A DNA stretch of 64,000 nt from Minicystis rosea (GTDB lineage: Bacteria; Myxococcota_A; Polyangia; Polyangiales; Polyangiaceae): contig CP016211.1 of the NCBI GenBank assembly GCA_001931535.1, positions 13,624,377 to 13,688,376 of the forward strand, in the 5' to 3' direction. This document shows positions 36,662-44,947 of the stretch, in pieces; positions within the stretch are counted from its first letter, which is position 1; every line of letters begins with the position of its first letter. The position numbers were made by a program, and so were the translations under genes. The notes below the pieces were generated by a model. The model was given only the letters and a program-made list of their open reading frames with translations. It was not told where the DNA came from and made no database searches.

Positions 36662-37414
36662 ATGGGAAAGGTCATTCCCCGCTCGGCCAGCCCGGAGCGG
36701 ATCTTTGCGGACTTCGACGAATCGCTCAAACGGGGCAGGCTCAAGGGAGGAGAGGTCAAGAAGACCGTCGAGGCGCGGATAGGCCCTCTCGAAGCCGGCG
36801 TGGCCAAGGCGGCGGAAGACGTCGCGGCCGACAAGGCCGCAGTCGACGAGCTGGACGATGTCCTGTTCTCGCTCGACGGCGGCAGTGATCTGGAGGTCGG
36901 CGCGGTGCTCGACGAGGTGTGGAATGTTCTGGGGCGCCCGGCCAGCTCGGCCGAATACACGCTCATCGCTGGCCGCGGCAAGGCGCAGTGGACCGACGGC
37001 GACCCGCGCAAGCAACCCCTGCTCATGACGATCCTCGCCTCGCGCTTGCGCCAGAGCACCGCGTTCGCCTTGCAGAACGGCAAGGAAGGTTGGGCGCAGC
37101 GGATCGAGGCGAAGGCCACACCGCAGCAGCAGGTCGCGACCAAGCTCGAGGCCGTGGACGCCAAGCTGAGCGTCTCCACCGGCGTCGCGCGCGGCGTCGC
37201 CGACATTGCCCAGGTCGCCCTCGTGCGGCTCAAGCGGGACTTTCAGAACATCGGCCTGACGGAGGCGCAGATTCACGAGATCATCCCCGACTACGAGCCG
37301 AAGCCCAAGAAGAGCACGGGCGACGGCAAGGACGACAAGAAGAGCGCGGGCGACGGCAAGGACGAGACGACGACCACAGCGACGCCCGCCGCGCCTTCCC
37401 GAGCCGATTCGTAG
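36662..37414 (+). CDS. Helical protein of unknown function with Lys/Asp repeat tail
   Basis: 250 residues. Mostly alpha-helical (FADFDESLKRGRLKGGEV, AGVAKAAEDVAADKAAVDEL), then an alpha/beta segment (YTLIAGRGKAQWTDGDPRKQPLL) and a helix-rich C-terminal half. The tail has two near copies of STGDGKDDKK/SAGDGKDETT and a Thr/Ala-rich end, likely disordered. No signal peptide or membrane helix. Expression signals are strong compared with its neighbours. It lies next to the metallophosphoesterase-STAND gene but on the opposite strand, 600 nt away. Function unknown. Confidence 0.72.
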   Translation: MGKVIPRSASPERIFADFDESLKRGRLKGGEVKKTVEARIGPLEAGVAKAAEDVAADKAAVDELDDVLFSLDGGSDLEVGAVLDEVWNVLGRPASSAEYTLIAGRGKAQWTDGDPRKQPLLMTILASRLRQSTAFALQNGKEGWAQRIEAKATPQQQVATKLEAVDAKLSVSTGVARGVADIAQVALVRLKRDFQNIGLTEAQIHEIIPDYEPKPKKSTGDGKDDKKSAGDGKDETTTTATPAAPSRADS

Positions 37415-38019
37415 GACGGACCCTGTCGGCGCCTGCCAGCGCTCCTGTTTCCCCGACAGATCGCGTAGTTACGCGTTGGTTTCGTCGCCGCGGCGGGCTT
37501 CGCCGGCCGGAGGAGCACGGGTTCACCCGCTGCTGCGGGCCGCGGCGCCGCGGGAGCGCTCGGTTTGGGGGCAACCGGGGGCCGCCGGAGGCCGGGGGAG
37601 CACGGGAGTGCCGGACGAAGCGGGCGCCGGCGACGAAGTCACGGCTCGGTCCCCGGACGAAGCGGGTCGCGGCGGCAGAGGGAGGGCTGCAGGCCCTGCC
37701 GATGCTGGTCGCGGCGGCAGAGGGAGGGCTGCGGGGCCGGCCGGGAAGCTTCGTCGTGGAAAAAACGAGCGCGGGTTCGTGGAACGCCGCGCGTCGCGGC
37801 GGCATGGTGCGGGCTCCAGGGGCAATCGTGGTGGGCCGCGGCGGGGTGCTCAGCTGGCTGCCTGCGTGGTGCATCCCTGCTGGCCTGCAGCATCGCAAGG
37901 GGCAGATCACGGAGGTCGCGTGCGACGCGAGCACGGTCGCGAAGCTCTGTCCTGCGTACCCGGCTTCGAGGTCTGCCCGGGTTGACGAAGCGCGGGAGTG
38001 ACGGACGGAAGGCGATGCT
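37415..38019. other. Non-coding gap with 26-bp direct repeats
   Basis: 605 nt downstream of two convergent genes. All six frames have open stretches, but the translations are Arg/Pro/Gly-rich with no family resemblance. A 26-bp direct repeat lies at 37665-37690 and 37707-37732. Possibly the remnant of a genomic repeat family. Confidence 0.5.
37665..37732 (+). repeat. 26-bp direct repeat, 42-bp period
   Basis: Two identical 26-bp copies starting GGTCGCGGCGGCAGAGGG are offset by 42 nt. The period is a multiple of three, so they could come from a decayed repetitive gene, though no reading frame is convincing. Confidence 0.7.
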
Positions 38020-41000
38020 TCAGGCGTCGGGGATGCCGTGCTTGCGCACGAAGGCGCGGATCTGGTCGGCCTCCGGGATGCGCATGGCCTCGGCGGCGGC
38101 GAGGGCGAGACGGAGGAGATCAGCAGCGATGGGGCGGTCCTCGGGACGGCCGCGAGAAAGATAGGTACGTGCGAGTTGAGTCCGGGCGACGAGGAGCGAG
38201 CGTGCATCGCCCTGTCGCTCGTACAGCGGAAGCTCCTCCTCTTGCTGGATGCGCAGCGCCTCATCGAACTCACCACGGAGCACGAGGATGTCTGCAATCT
38301 GGCCTAGCGACACCGCGCGTGAGTGTACGTCCCCCGGCCGCTCGAAGACCGGAAGCACTTCCTCTCTCCGAATGCGAAGCGCCTCGTCGAACTCACCGCG
38401 GCGCGCTCGGACGTCGGCAATCTGGCCTAAAATCAGCGCGCGTGCGCGCGTTTCGCCCAGCCGCTCGAAGACCGGAAGCACTTCCTCTCTCCAGATGCGC
38501 AGCGCTTCGTCGAGTTCACCGCGCGCCTGTCGGATAATTGCAATCTTGTCCAGCGTTACCGCGCACTCGCGCACGTCGCCCAGCCGCTCGAAGACCGGAA
38601 GCACTTCCTCTCTCCGGATGCGAAGCGCCTCGTCGAGCTCACCGCGCGATTGCCGAATACCCGCGATTTGGCCCAGCGTCACCGCGCGCCCGCGCACGTC
38701 CCCGAGTTGCTCGTGAATAGGAAGCACTTCCTCCCGCCAAATGCGCAGCGCACCGTCGAGCTGACCGCGGGTCGTAAGAATCTCAGCGACGCGACTCAGC
38801 GTCACCGCGCGCCCGCGCACATCACCAATATGCTCGTAGACGGGAAGCACTTCCTCTCTCAGGATGCGAAGCGCCTCGTCGAGCTCACCGCATCCCCGGC
38901 GAATGTCGGCGATCTGGCCCAGCGTCTGCGCGTGCGAATGCACATCGCCCAGCCGCTCATAGTTCGGAAGCACTTCCTCTTGCAGAATGCGCAGCGCCTC
39001 GTCGAGCTCACCTCGGGTCATGAGGATGACAGCAACATGGCTCAGCGTTACCGCGCACTCGCGCACATCACCAAGATGCTCGAAGACCGGGAGCAAGTCC
39101 TGCTGCCGGATGCGCAGCGCCTCGTCGAGCTCACCTCGGGTTGTAAGGATGTCGGCAACCCTACCCATTGTCACAGCTCGAGAGCGTACGTCCCCCAGTT
39201 GCTCGAAAACCGGAAGCACTTCCTCTCTTCGGATGCGCAGCGCCTCGTCGAGCCCACCTCGCGCCTCCTGGATGTCGGCGAGGACGCTCAAGGCGAGCGC
39301 AGCACCACGATCGTTACCGCGCCGGCGGTCGAAGCGGGCTTTGTCCAAAGCTGCACTCTCGGCTCGGCCGAGGGATCCTCCGCGGAACGCCGATTGGCAT
39401 AGAATCCAGAGCGCGTCAGAGCGCACTTCCGGGTCGGCCGTGCCCGCAAGCACCCGCTCGCAGAACGCGATCCATGCAGGATACGGCCCAGCCACAGACG
39501 CGTACTGGGATGGTGTGCGCGCAACACGCGCTGCATCTTCGATCGACATCTCACCCAGCCATCTCACCAGCGAATCCGCCTCCGCGTGAACCTCATGCCA
39601 TCGCCGCGCCTTGTCCGTTGTGCTCGACCGCATTCGCTCCACGAACCACTCCGTCATCCTCCCGAGTCGCGCTCCGTCACTCTTCATCCGCAGCAACTCT
39701 GCCAGCAGTGGATGGATCCTCCACGCCGGCTGCGCTCTTCCCTTCGCCACCTCCGCCGCCGAGACGCGCACGGCAGCCACCATCAGTTCCTCGAAGGCGG
39801 TCTCGTCGAGATCCGCCATGGATGCGCCCAGGCTCTTTCCCACCCCGGAGGGCGGGGCATGGCCGAGTGCGGCGAAGCCAGCGAGCATCTTATCGGCCCG
39901 CGCTCCAAACGAGCGTCCGAGGGCTTCGAGCGACAGTTCGAAGGTAGCGCTCAGGATGGCCTTGGGTCCCTCACGCCACAGGGGATCACTAAAATCCGCC
40001 GGCTCGATGGCCAACTTCTTCTCGTGGAGCAGAGTAAGGAATCCCTCGACCGTACCCCCATCGTGCAGGTGCCCACACGCGAGGTGGATGGCAAGGGGCA
40101 GATGGCCAAGCCTGTCGACGAGTTGCTTCCTGTCGGCCACTTCTTTAGGGTTTATGGCCGGTCCTACTTCCTTATCCAACAGGGTCAGCGACGCGGCTTC
40201 ATCGAGCGGCCGCACCTCGACCCGTTGCCACCCCGGCCCGCGACCGAGCCGCTGCGATCGCCCCGAGATCACCACCGCGCAGCCGGACAGCCGACCGGCC
40301 AATTGCGCAACGGCGGCCGCCTTACCATCATCGTCGGCGTTCTCGATATGAAGTAGGGCACGCGGGCTCATCAGCCGCGCCCTTATTTGTTCGCGCTGAC
40401 AGTCGAGCTTTCGGGCAAGCTCGTTCTCCAGCTCGACCAATGTCGGCGTTGCGGTGGGCTCGATCGAGACCTTCACATATCCGCCCGGGAACGCGTCTCG
40501 GTGGAGGTGGGCGAAGCGATCGGCGAGATAAGATTTCCCTACTCCGGGCATTCCCTGCAACGCACCAATCGCGACCTGCCCGCCCCCGGCCTTGAGAAGC
40601 GCCGCTTCGAGCTGCGCTAGCTCCTCGACCCGGCCGACGAACACCGTCTCCACCCCACGGTGCACCTCCGGCTCCAGCGCCCGTGGCGCCGGCCATATCC
40701 ATCTCCCACCCGGCGCCTCGCGATAGGCGCCCCCGTCGTCGAACCAGTGCCCGCGCTTCGACCAGGCCCGGAACCGGACCGCCAGCCCGATCACCTTCCC
40801 CCGATCATCGAGCGTCAGATCGATCCGCTGGCACGCATTCTCATACCGATCACTCTCGTACAGACACCCCGCCGCCAGCTCCCACAGCTCCCGATCCGGA
40901 TCCTTCGACAAGCTCAGATCCGTCTCGTGCATGTGCCCCCGCAACAGCAGATCCACCCTGTCCGCCAGCAACCGCCGGCACTCGCTCCCATCCGCCAGAT

Positions 41001-41694
41001 CCGTCAGCGGATGGTGCACCAGCGCCACGCGAAGCCCATCGAGCCCATCCGCCAGCCGCCCGACCTGCTCGTCGGTGAGCCGCAGCTTGCCCGCGTCGCC
41101 GTCGTCCCCCGCGAGCCACGCCGAGTCGAGCCCCACGACGTGCACCGGAAACGGCAACCCCGGCACCGCGATCATCGCGCGGTACCCCAGCCGCGGATGC
41201 TCCACGCCCCCGAGCAGATCCGGCCGCTTCAGCGTGTCGTGAACCCACTCCCGATACGCCTTCTGCCGCGCCATCACCTCGTCGGGCCACGCCCCCGACA
41301 CCCGCGGCGGCGGCTTGCCCCCGGCCATCCAGCGCGCGAGCGCAGGCGCCTCCTCCCAGCCCAGCGCGCGCAGCTCCTTCCAGGGCGCCTCGTTGACGGA
41401 TCGATCGACATCATGGTTCCCCGGCACCACGAACAGCCGCTCCCGCGGCACCCGCGTGCGGGCCAGCAACGCCTCCACGAACGGCGTGAGCCGCTCGTAC
41501 TCCTCGGCCTTCCCCGACTGCGCGAGGTCACCGGTGAAGGCGATCAGATCGATCGGCCCGTCCTCCAGGATCTCGCCGAGGTTCCTCTCCCACGCTTCGC
41601 CCAGCACCCGGCGCCGGCGCCAGCCTCCCGGGCCCTCGTCCGCGCGGATGTGGATGTCGGAGATATGGAGGATGCCGAAGCGGTACGGCGCCAT
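38020..41694 (-). CDS. Metallophosphoesterase-STAND NTPase-TPR protein
   Basis: 1224 residues. Residues 1-300 are a calcineurin-like phosphoesterase with every metal motif: SDIH (D13, H15), GD (55-56), GNHD (92-95), VHHP (H227/H228) and GHMHE (H254, H256). Residues about 350-640 form a STAND/NB-ARC NTPase: FVGR, P-loop GMPGVGKS (381-388), Walker-B-like LLHIENADD, VVISGRSQR and LGHLPLAIHLA, followed by a winged-helix-like region. Nine 41-residue TPR units occupy about 813-1181. Signal-binding TPRs, an NTPase switch and an N-terminal enzyme are the hallmarks of STAND conflict or signalling proteins: ligand binding would trigger oligomerisation and activate the phosphoesterase, perhaps on nucleic acid or nucleotides. 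Single gene; no dedicated partner evident. Confidence 0.92.
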   Translation of the reverse strand: MAPYRFGILHISDIHIRADEGPGGWRRRRVLGEAWERNLGEILEDGPIDLIAFTGDLAQSGKAEEYERLTPFVEALLARTRVPRERLFVVPGNHDVDRSVNEAPWKELRALGWEEAPALARWMAGGKPPPRVSGAWPDEVMARQKAYREWVHDTLKRPDLLGGVEHPRLGYRAMIAVPGLPFPVHVVGLDSAWLAGDDGDAGKLRLTDEQVGRLADGLDGLRVALVHHPLTDLADGSECRRLLADRVDLLLRGHMHETDLSLSKDPDRELWELAAGCLYESDRYENACQRIDLTLDDRGKVIGLAVRFRAWSKRGHWFDDGGAYREAPGGRWIWPAPRALEPEVHRGVETVFVGRVEELAQLEAALLKAGGGQVAIGALQGMPGVGKSYLADRFAHLHRDAFPGGYVKVSIEPTATPTLVELENELARKLDCQREQIRARLMSPRALLHIENADDDGKAAAVAQLAGRLSGCAVVISGRSQRLGRGPGWQRVEVRPLDEAASLTLLDKEVGPAINPKEVADRKQLVDRLGHLPLAIHLACGHLHDGGTVEGFLTLLHEKKLAIEPADFSDPLWREGPKAILSATFELSLEALGRSFGARADKMLAGFAALGHAPPSGVGKSLGASMADLDETAFEELMVAAVRVSAAEVAKGRAQPAWRIHPLLAELLRMKSDGARLGRMTEWFVERMRSSTTDKARRWHEVHAEADSLVRWLGEMSIEDAARVARTPSQYASVAGPYPAWIAFCERVLAGTADPEVRSDALWILCQSAFRGGSLGRAESAALDKARFDRRRGNDRGAALALSVLADIQEARGGLDEALRIRREEVLPVFEQLGDVRSRAVTMGRVADILTTRGELDEALRIRQQDLLPVFEHLGDVRECAVTLSHVAVILMTRGELDEALRILQEEVLPNYERLGDVHSHAQTLGQIADIRRGCGELDEALRILREEVLPVYEHIGDVRGRAVTLSRVAEILTTRGQLDGALRIWREEVLPIHEQLGDVRGRAVTLGQIAGIRQSRGELDEALRIRREEVLPVFERLGDVRECAVTLDKIAIIRQARGELDEALRIWREEVLPVFERLGETRARALILGQIADVRARRGEFDEALRIRREEVLPVFERPGDVHSRAVSLGQIADILVLRGEFDEALRIQQEEELPLYERQGDARSLLVARTQLARTYLSRGRPEDRPIAADLLRLALAAAEAMRIPEADQIRAFVRKHGIPDA
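38152..39258 (-). repeat. Nine 123-bp tandem repeats encoding TPR units
   Basis: Each unit encodes 41 residues of the form GELDEALRIRREEVLPVFE followed by RLGDVR-x-RAVTL-x-QIADI. The nine units abut exactly from 39258 down to 38152. Conservation is strong at the DNA level, including third positions, which points to recent expansion or gene conversion. Confidence 0.92.
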
Positions 41695-41931
41695 GCCACG
41701 AGGTTAAGCGAGAACGGGCCGCAGGGGGTCAGCGCGCGAGAAGCGTGCCCGTGAGCATGGCCCTCGTCACGAACCAACCCACTCGCGCGCGTCCCCGTCC
41801 TCCCCGCGGGACGGACGGCCATCCTTCCCCCCGCCCTCATCCAGCCCCGCGGACGGCCGGCGCGCCCTCGTTCGTCCCAGGCCCCGCACAGAAAATGGCC
41901 GGCCAAATTTCTCCCGCGCCGGCCCCTCCCG

Positions 41932-41956
41932 AAAAAATAGCCGGCGCGTTCCGCCG
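41932..41956 (-). terminator. Candidate intrinsic terminator of the T6SS island
   Basis: Read on the minus strand, CGGCG and CGCCG (stem) surround GAACG, followed after GCTA by six T. It begins 6 nt after the stop at 41962. A second 8-bp stem (41915-41922 with 41941-41948) overlaps it. Confidence 0.4.
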
Positions 41957-41961
41957 TGCGC

Positions 41962-42768
41962 TTACCGCACCACCACCAGCCGCCCCTCGATCCGCCCCAA
42001 CATCAGTGAATATCCATAAGCCTCTTCGTCATCCGGCGCGAAGAATCGCAGGCTCGGCAGCCAGTCTTCATCGACGAGCTCCACCAACCGATCTCCCGCG
42101 CACAGCCGGAACGAGAAGGCCTCTGGATTGAGCGGTCGCACCTTCCAACCCTCATTGGCGACCTCATGGACATACGCTGTAAGCTCTTTGGTGAGCGTCT
42201 CCTCGTCGTTCACCGGATAAGCCCGGATCCCTTCGGCGAAACGCACTTTGAGCAGCGACAACACCGGCCTTGGATCGCCGCGCTCGAACGCTTGCGCGAT
42301 CGTCGCGAGCACGTGCGCGATTTCGGCCTTCGTGGCGTCATCGAGCGTGATGGGCGCGGAGTCCTGCCACGACCAGCGCCCCGATCGCGCGCCGAGCGCC
42401 GCAGTGGCGCCCAGGCTCTTGGCGAAGACCTCGTCGTTGTCGGCGTCGCCCTGCCAAGCGATCTCCGCGAGGATCTCGCCGTTCTCCGCGTCGGTGAAAT
42501 CCCCCTCTTCGTAGCGCACGAGCCGCGCGGCCGCGGCGGCGCCCGGCTTGCGCGCCATCACGGCCGCCTCTCGCGCGCGGGCCGGTGTCGGGCCGGGCTC
42601 CACCAAGAGCTCGATGCGGTTGTCGCCGGGCACCAGATATTGATGCACCGGAATCGACACGAAGGGTTTCTCGGGCCAGACGTTGCGACGGAGGGGGATG
42701 CCGTTGACGTAGAGCTCGGCGGTGCAGCCCCGCACGAAGAGCTCTGCGTGGATGACGTGCTCGCTCAC
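41962..42768 (-). CDS. T6SS-island protein of unknown function (possible immunity or accessory)
   Basis: 268 residues from the GTG at 42768, which overlaps the preceding stop (GTGA). The N-terminal 75 residues are beta-rich (HAELFVRGCTAELYVNGIPL, PVHQYLVPGDNRIELLVEPG), like a small jelly-roll or galactose-binding-like fold. The rest is alpha/beta (DEETLTKELTAYVHEVANEGW, FRLCAGDRLVELVDEDWLPSLRFFAP) and ends GRIEGRLVVVR. No signal peptide. Last gene of the vgrG operon, directly after the 604-residue candidate cargo, the usual position for an immunity protein, but no family supports that. Confidence 0.75.
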   Translation of the reverse strand: MSEHVIHAELFVRGCTAELYVNGIPLRRNVWPEKPFVSIPVHQYLVPGDNRIELLVEPGPTPARAREAAVMARKPGAAAAARLVRYEEGDFTDAENGEILAEIAWQGDADNDEVFAKSLGATAALGARSGRWSWQDSAPITLDDATKAEIAHVLATIAQAFERGDPRPVLSLLKVRFAEGIRAYPVNDEETLTKELTAYVHEVANEGWKVRPLNPEAFSFRLCAGDRLVELVDEDWLPSLRFFAPDDEEAYGYSLMLGRIEGRLVVVR

Positions 42769-44579
42769 TTCTTCTTGGCCTTGGGGGCGGGCTTGCCGCC
42801 GGGGAGGTTGCCCTTCCAGAGCACCTTCTCTTCGAACACGTTCTTCTCGGCCTTGCCGGAGCGGCCCGTGATCGGGTTCGTGTATTGGGCGTAGAGGGTC
42901 AGCTTCTTCATCTTGAAGGTGCCCTCGATGTGGAGTGACTCCTTGAAGGAGCAATGGAGCTCGCCTTCGAAGGCGATGCCGCCCGTCACGCCCGCGCGCG
43001 CGTCCGCGGTGATCCCCGCCACGGTGGCGCGGGCCTGCACCATCAGATCGATGCTGTTGTCGCTCGTGATCTTGGCCCAGGTCGGGCTCTCGCTGCTCTT
43101 GATGGCCTTCGAGATGCTGGCCTTGCTGGTGATGGTGCCTTTGGCCTGGAGGATCAGCTCCCACGCCTTGACCGTGAGGAGCTTGTCGAGCACGCCCGGG
43201 GACTGGATGTTGACCCCGAACGCGACCTCGAGCTTCAGGTTGAAGATCGTGATCGCGAGGTTGATCTCGTAGAAGCTCCGGATCGCGAGGTAACGCGGCG
43301 ACGGCGGCGGCGCCTCGGCGTACTTGTTCCCCCACTTGCCCTCGATCGATCCCTCGAACAGATCGAGCGAGAACTTCGCGCTCCAACCGATCTCCGGCAC
43401 CCAGCCTTGGAGCTCTTCCCAAGCATCCTTGAGCGTCTTGTAGAGGCCGAGGATGTTGTTGACGAACTCGGTGAAGTTCAGCTCCTGCCCATTGCGCTTG
43501 AAGCTGATGACGGGGACGATCTCGGGCGGATCGCGCTCGAGGAGCGTCTCCTTCTTGCCCTTCTCGGTGGAGTCGCTGCGCGTCGACGTCCGGCCGCCGC
43601 GGACGATGCCGCTGCTCCGCTGCGTCGTCTTCTCCGACTCTTCGAGGAAGACCTGGCCACCCTTCGTGCCAACGGTCTCGCTGAGGACCGTGTATTGGCC
43701 GCTGGCCGTCTTCCCTCCGACGGTGGTCTTCGTGTGATCGGTGTGCGCGCTGCCGTTGGTGGTGCGCGTGGTCGACGATTCGCTCGTCGTCCGGCCCCAG
43801 GTCGAGGTGCTCGAGTCGCTCTTCTTGACGACGTCACCCTTCCAATTGGCGGTCGCGCTGCGACTCTTGGAGAGGGTCTTGAACGAAGGGATCTTGAGCG
43901 TCAGCGAGTAGACGTCGTTGCGGTAGATGTTGACGAGGCAGGTGAGCGTCGCGTTCGGCATCCCCTGGCCGCCGGGGCGGATGCCGCAACTGTTGGCGCT
44001 GACGACGATCTGCTTCACCGAATCGAAGCTCCAGAACGGCGCCAGGAAGAAGCCCTCGAAATGGCTGTCGAGGAAGTAGCTCCGCGCGAGGTACTTCTGC
44101 GCGGGTGGCATCGAATTCTTCCATTCGTGCGCTTCGCTGCGATCGGCGCCGCGGATGGGCTCCATCTTCACGAGCGGGTGTTGGCCACACTGGCAGTTGC
44201 CGGTGAAGTAGCTTTGGACGTGAAGGAGGATGTCCTTCTCGATGGGATCGGCCGACGAGGTTTGGTAGTCGGCGATCAGCTCGAGCACGAGGTCGTAGCG
44301 GCCGAGCGGCTCGATGAGCCACTTGGGCGTGCCGGGCGGGACCTTCTCCAGCACGAGCTTCTTCGTGGTCTGGAGCTTCCGGCTCGTCTTGTCGTCCTTG
44401 ACGATGAGCTTCTGCACATCGCAGGGCTTGACCTTCTTGAGCGGGCAGCTCTGCTGCCCCTGGTTGAAGGGCTTGTTCTGTTGGAACGCCGGCGCCTTGC
44501 CGGGCGTGCGCGCGACGGGCTTGGGCGCGGCGGGCGCCGGCTTGGTCTCGCCGCCGAACCACGAGGACCACCAGCTCAT
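42765..44579 (-). CDS. Candidate T6SS cargo/effector of unknown family
   Basis: 604 residues, start overlapping the previous stop (ATGA) and stop overlapping the next start. N-terminus rich in Pro/Lys with Cys pairs (QQSCPLKKVKPCDV, GNCQCGQHP). The middle has a Ser/Thr-rich low-complexity section (about 255-340, for example SSTTRTTNGSAHTDHT). The C-terminal half (about 380-590) is a long run of amphipathic beta-strands (FSLDLFEGSIEGKWG, AITIFNLKLEVAFGVNI, DLMVQARATVAGITADARAG, ELHCSFKESLHIEGTFKM), ending in a Lys-rich tail. No catalytic toxin motif is seen; the beta-rich half could be a membrane- or pore-active module. Position between an adaptor-containing segment and a possible immunity gene suggests it is the secreted cargo. 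Confidence 0.75.
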   Translation of the reverse strand: MSWWSSWFGGETKPAPAAPKPVARTPGKAPAFQQNKPFNQGQQSCPLKKVKPCDVQKLIVKDDKTSRKLQTTKKLVLEKVPPGTPKWLIEPLGRYDLVLELIADYQTSSADPIEKDILLHVQSYFTGNCQCGQHPLVKMEPIRGADRSEAHEWKNSMPPAQKYLARSYFLDSHFEGFFLAPFWSFDSVKQIVVSANSCGIRPGGQGMPNATLTCLVNIYRNDVYSLTLKIPSFKTLSKSRSATANWKGDVVKKSDSSTSTWGRTTSESSTTRTTNGSAHTDHTKTTVGGKTASGQYTVLSETVGTKGGQVFLEESEKTTQRSSGIVRGGRTSTRSDSTEKGKKETLLERDPPEIVPVISFKRNGQELNFTEFVNNILGLYKTLKDAWEELQGWVPEIGWSAKFSLDLFEGSIEGKWGNKYAEAPPPSPRYLAIRSFYEINLAITIFNLKLEVAFGVNIQSPGVLDKLLTVKAWELILQAKGTITSKASISKAIKSSESPTWAKITSDNSIDLMVQARATVAGITADARAGVTGGIAFEGELHCSFKESLHIEGTFKMKKLTLYAQYTNPITGRSGKAEKNVFEEKVLWKGNLPGGKPAPKAKKK

Positions 44580-44947
44580 GCGCCCTCCTCCACGGCGGTC
44601 TGCGCCGCGCGCTCGCGCCGTCCTGCCTCCTCCAACCGCTTCATCTTGCCGCCGCCGTCGAGATCGCGATCACGCAGGATGGCGCGGACCCACGGGATCT
44701 CCTCGTCGGCCGCGGGGCCGAGGGCGAAGAGCATGAGGATGAACTCCACCGCATCCTCTTCCATCACGATGCCGTAGCGCTCGGCGCGGTCCATCCCGTC
44801 CTCGACGCGCGCGCGGAGGACGTCCTCCGGCATCGAGGCGGCGAGCTCGGGATACGTGAGGTCGATGTGGAGGACGACGCGCTCGGCGAAGTCCCTCCGC
44901 GCTTTGCGCGCGAAGTGATCGAGCTGCTCTCTAAGGATCTTGAGCAT
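44576..44947 (-). CDS. Small T6SS-island protein, unknown function
   Basis: 123 residues from the ATG at 44947, which overlaps the end of the FHA-DUF4123 gene by 17 nt. Helical and strongly charged (KILREQLDHFARKARRDF, VEDGMDRAERYGIVMEEDAV, RVLRDRDLDGGGKMKRLEEA). The size, charge and position, just upstream of the likely cargo, resemble the small accessory proteins seen in vgrG islands of myxobacteria. The stop overlaps the cargo start (ATGA), so the two are translationally coupled. It may act as a chaperone; this is inference. Confidence 0.75.
   Translation of the reverse strand: MLKILREQLDHFARKARRDFAERVVLHIDLTYPELAASMPEDVLRARVEDGMDRAERYGIVMEEDAVEFILMLFALGPAADEEIPWVRAILRDRDLDGGGKMKRLEEAGRRERAAQTAVEEGA

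Noticed and set aside
38152..39258. Regular repeats resembling a CRISPR array
   Set aside because: The units abut without spacers, have a 123-bp period and encode TPRs in frame.
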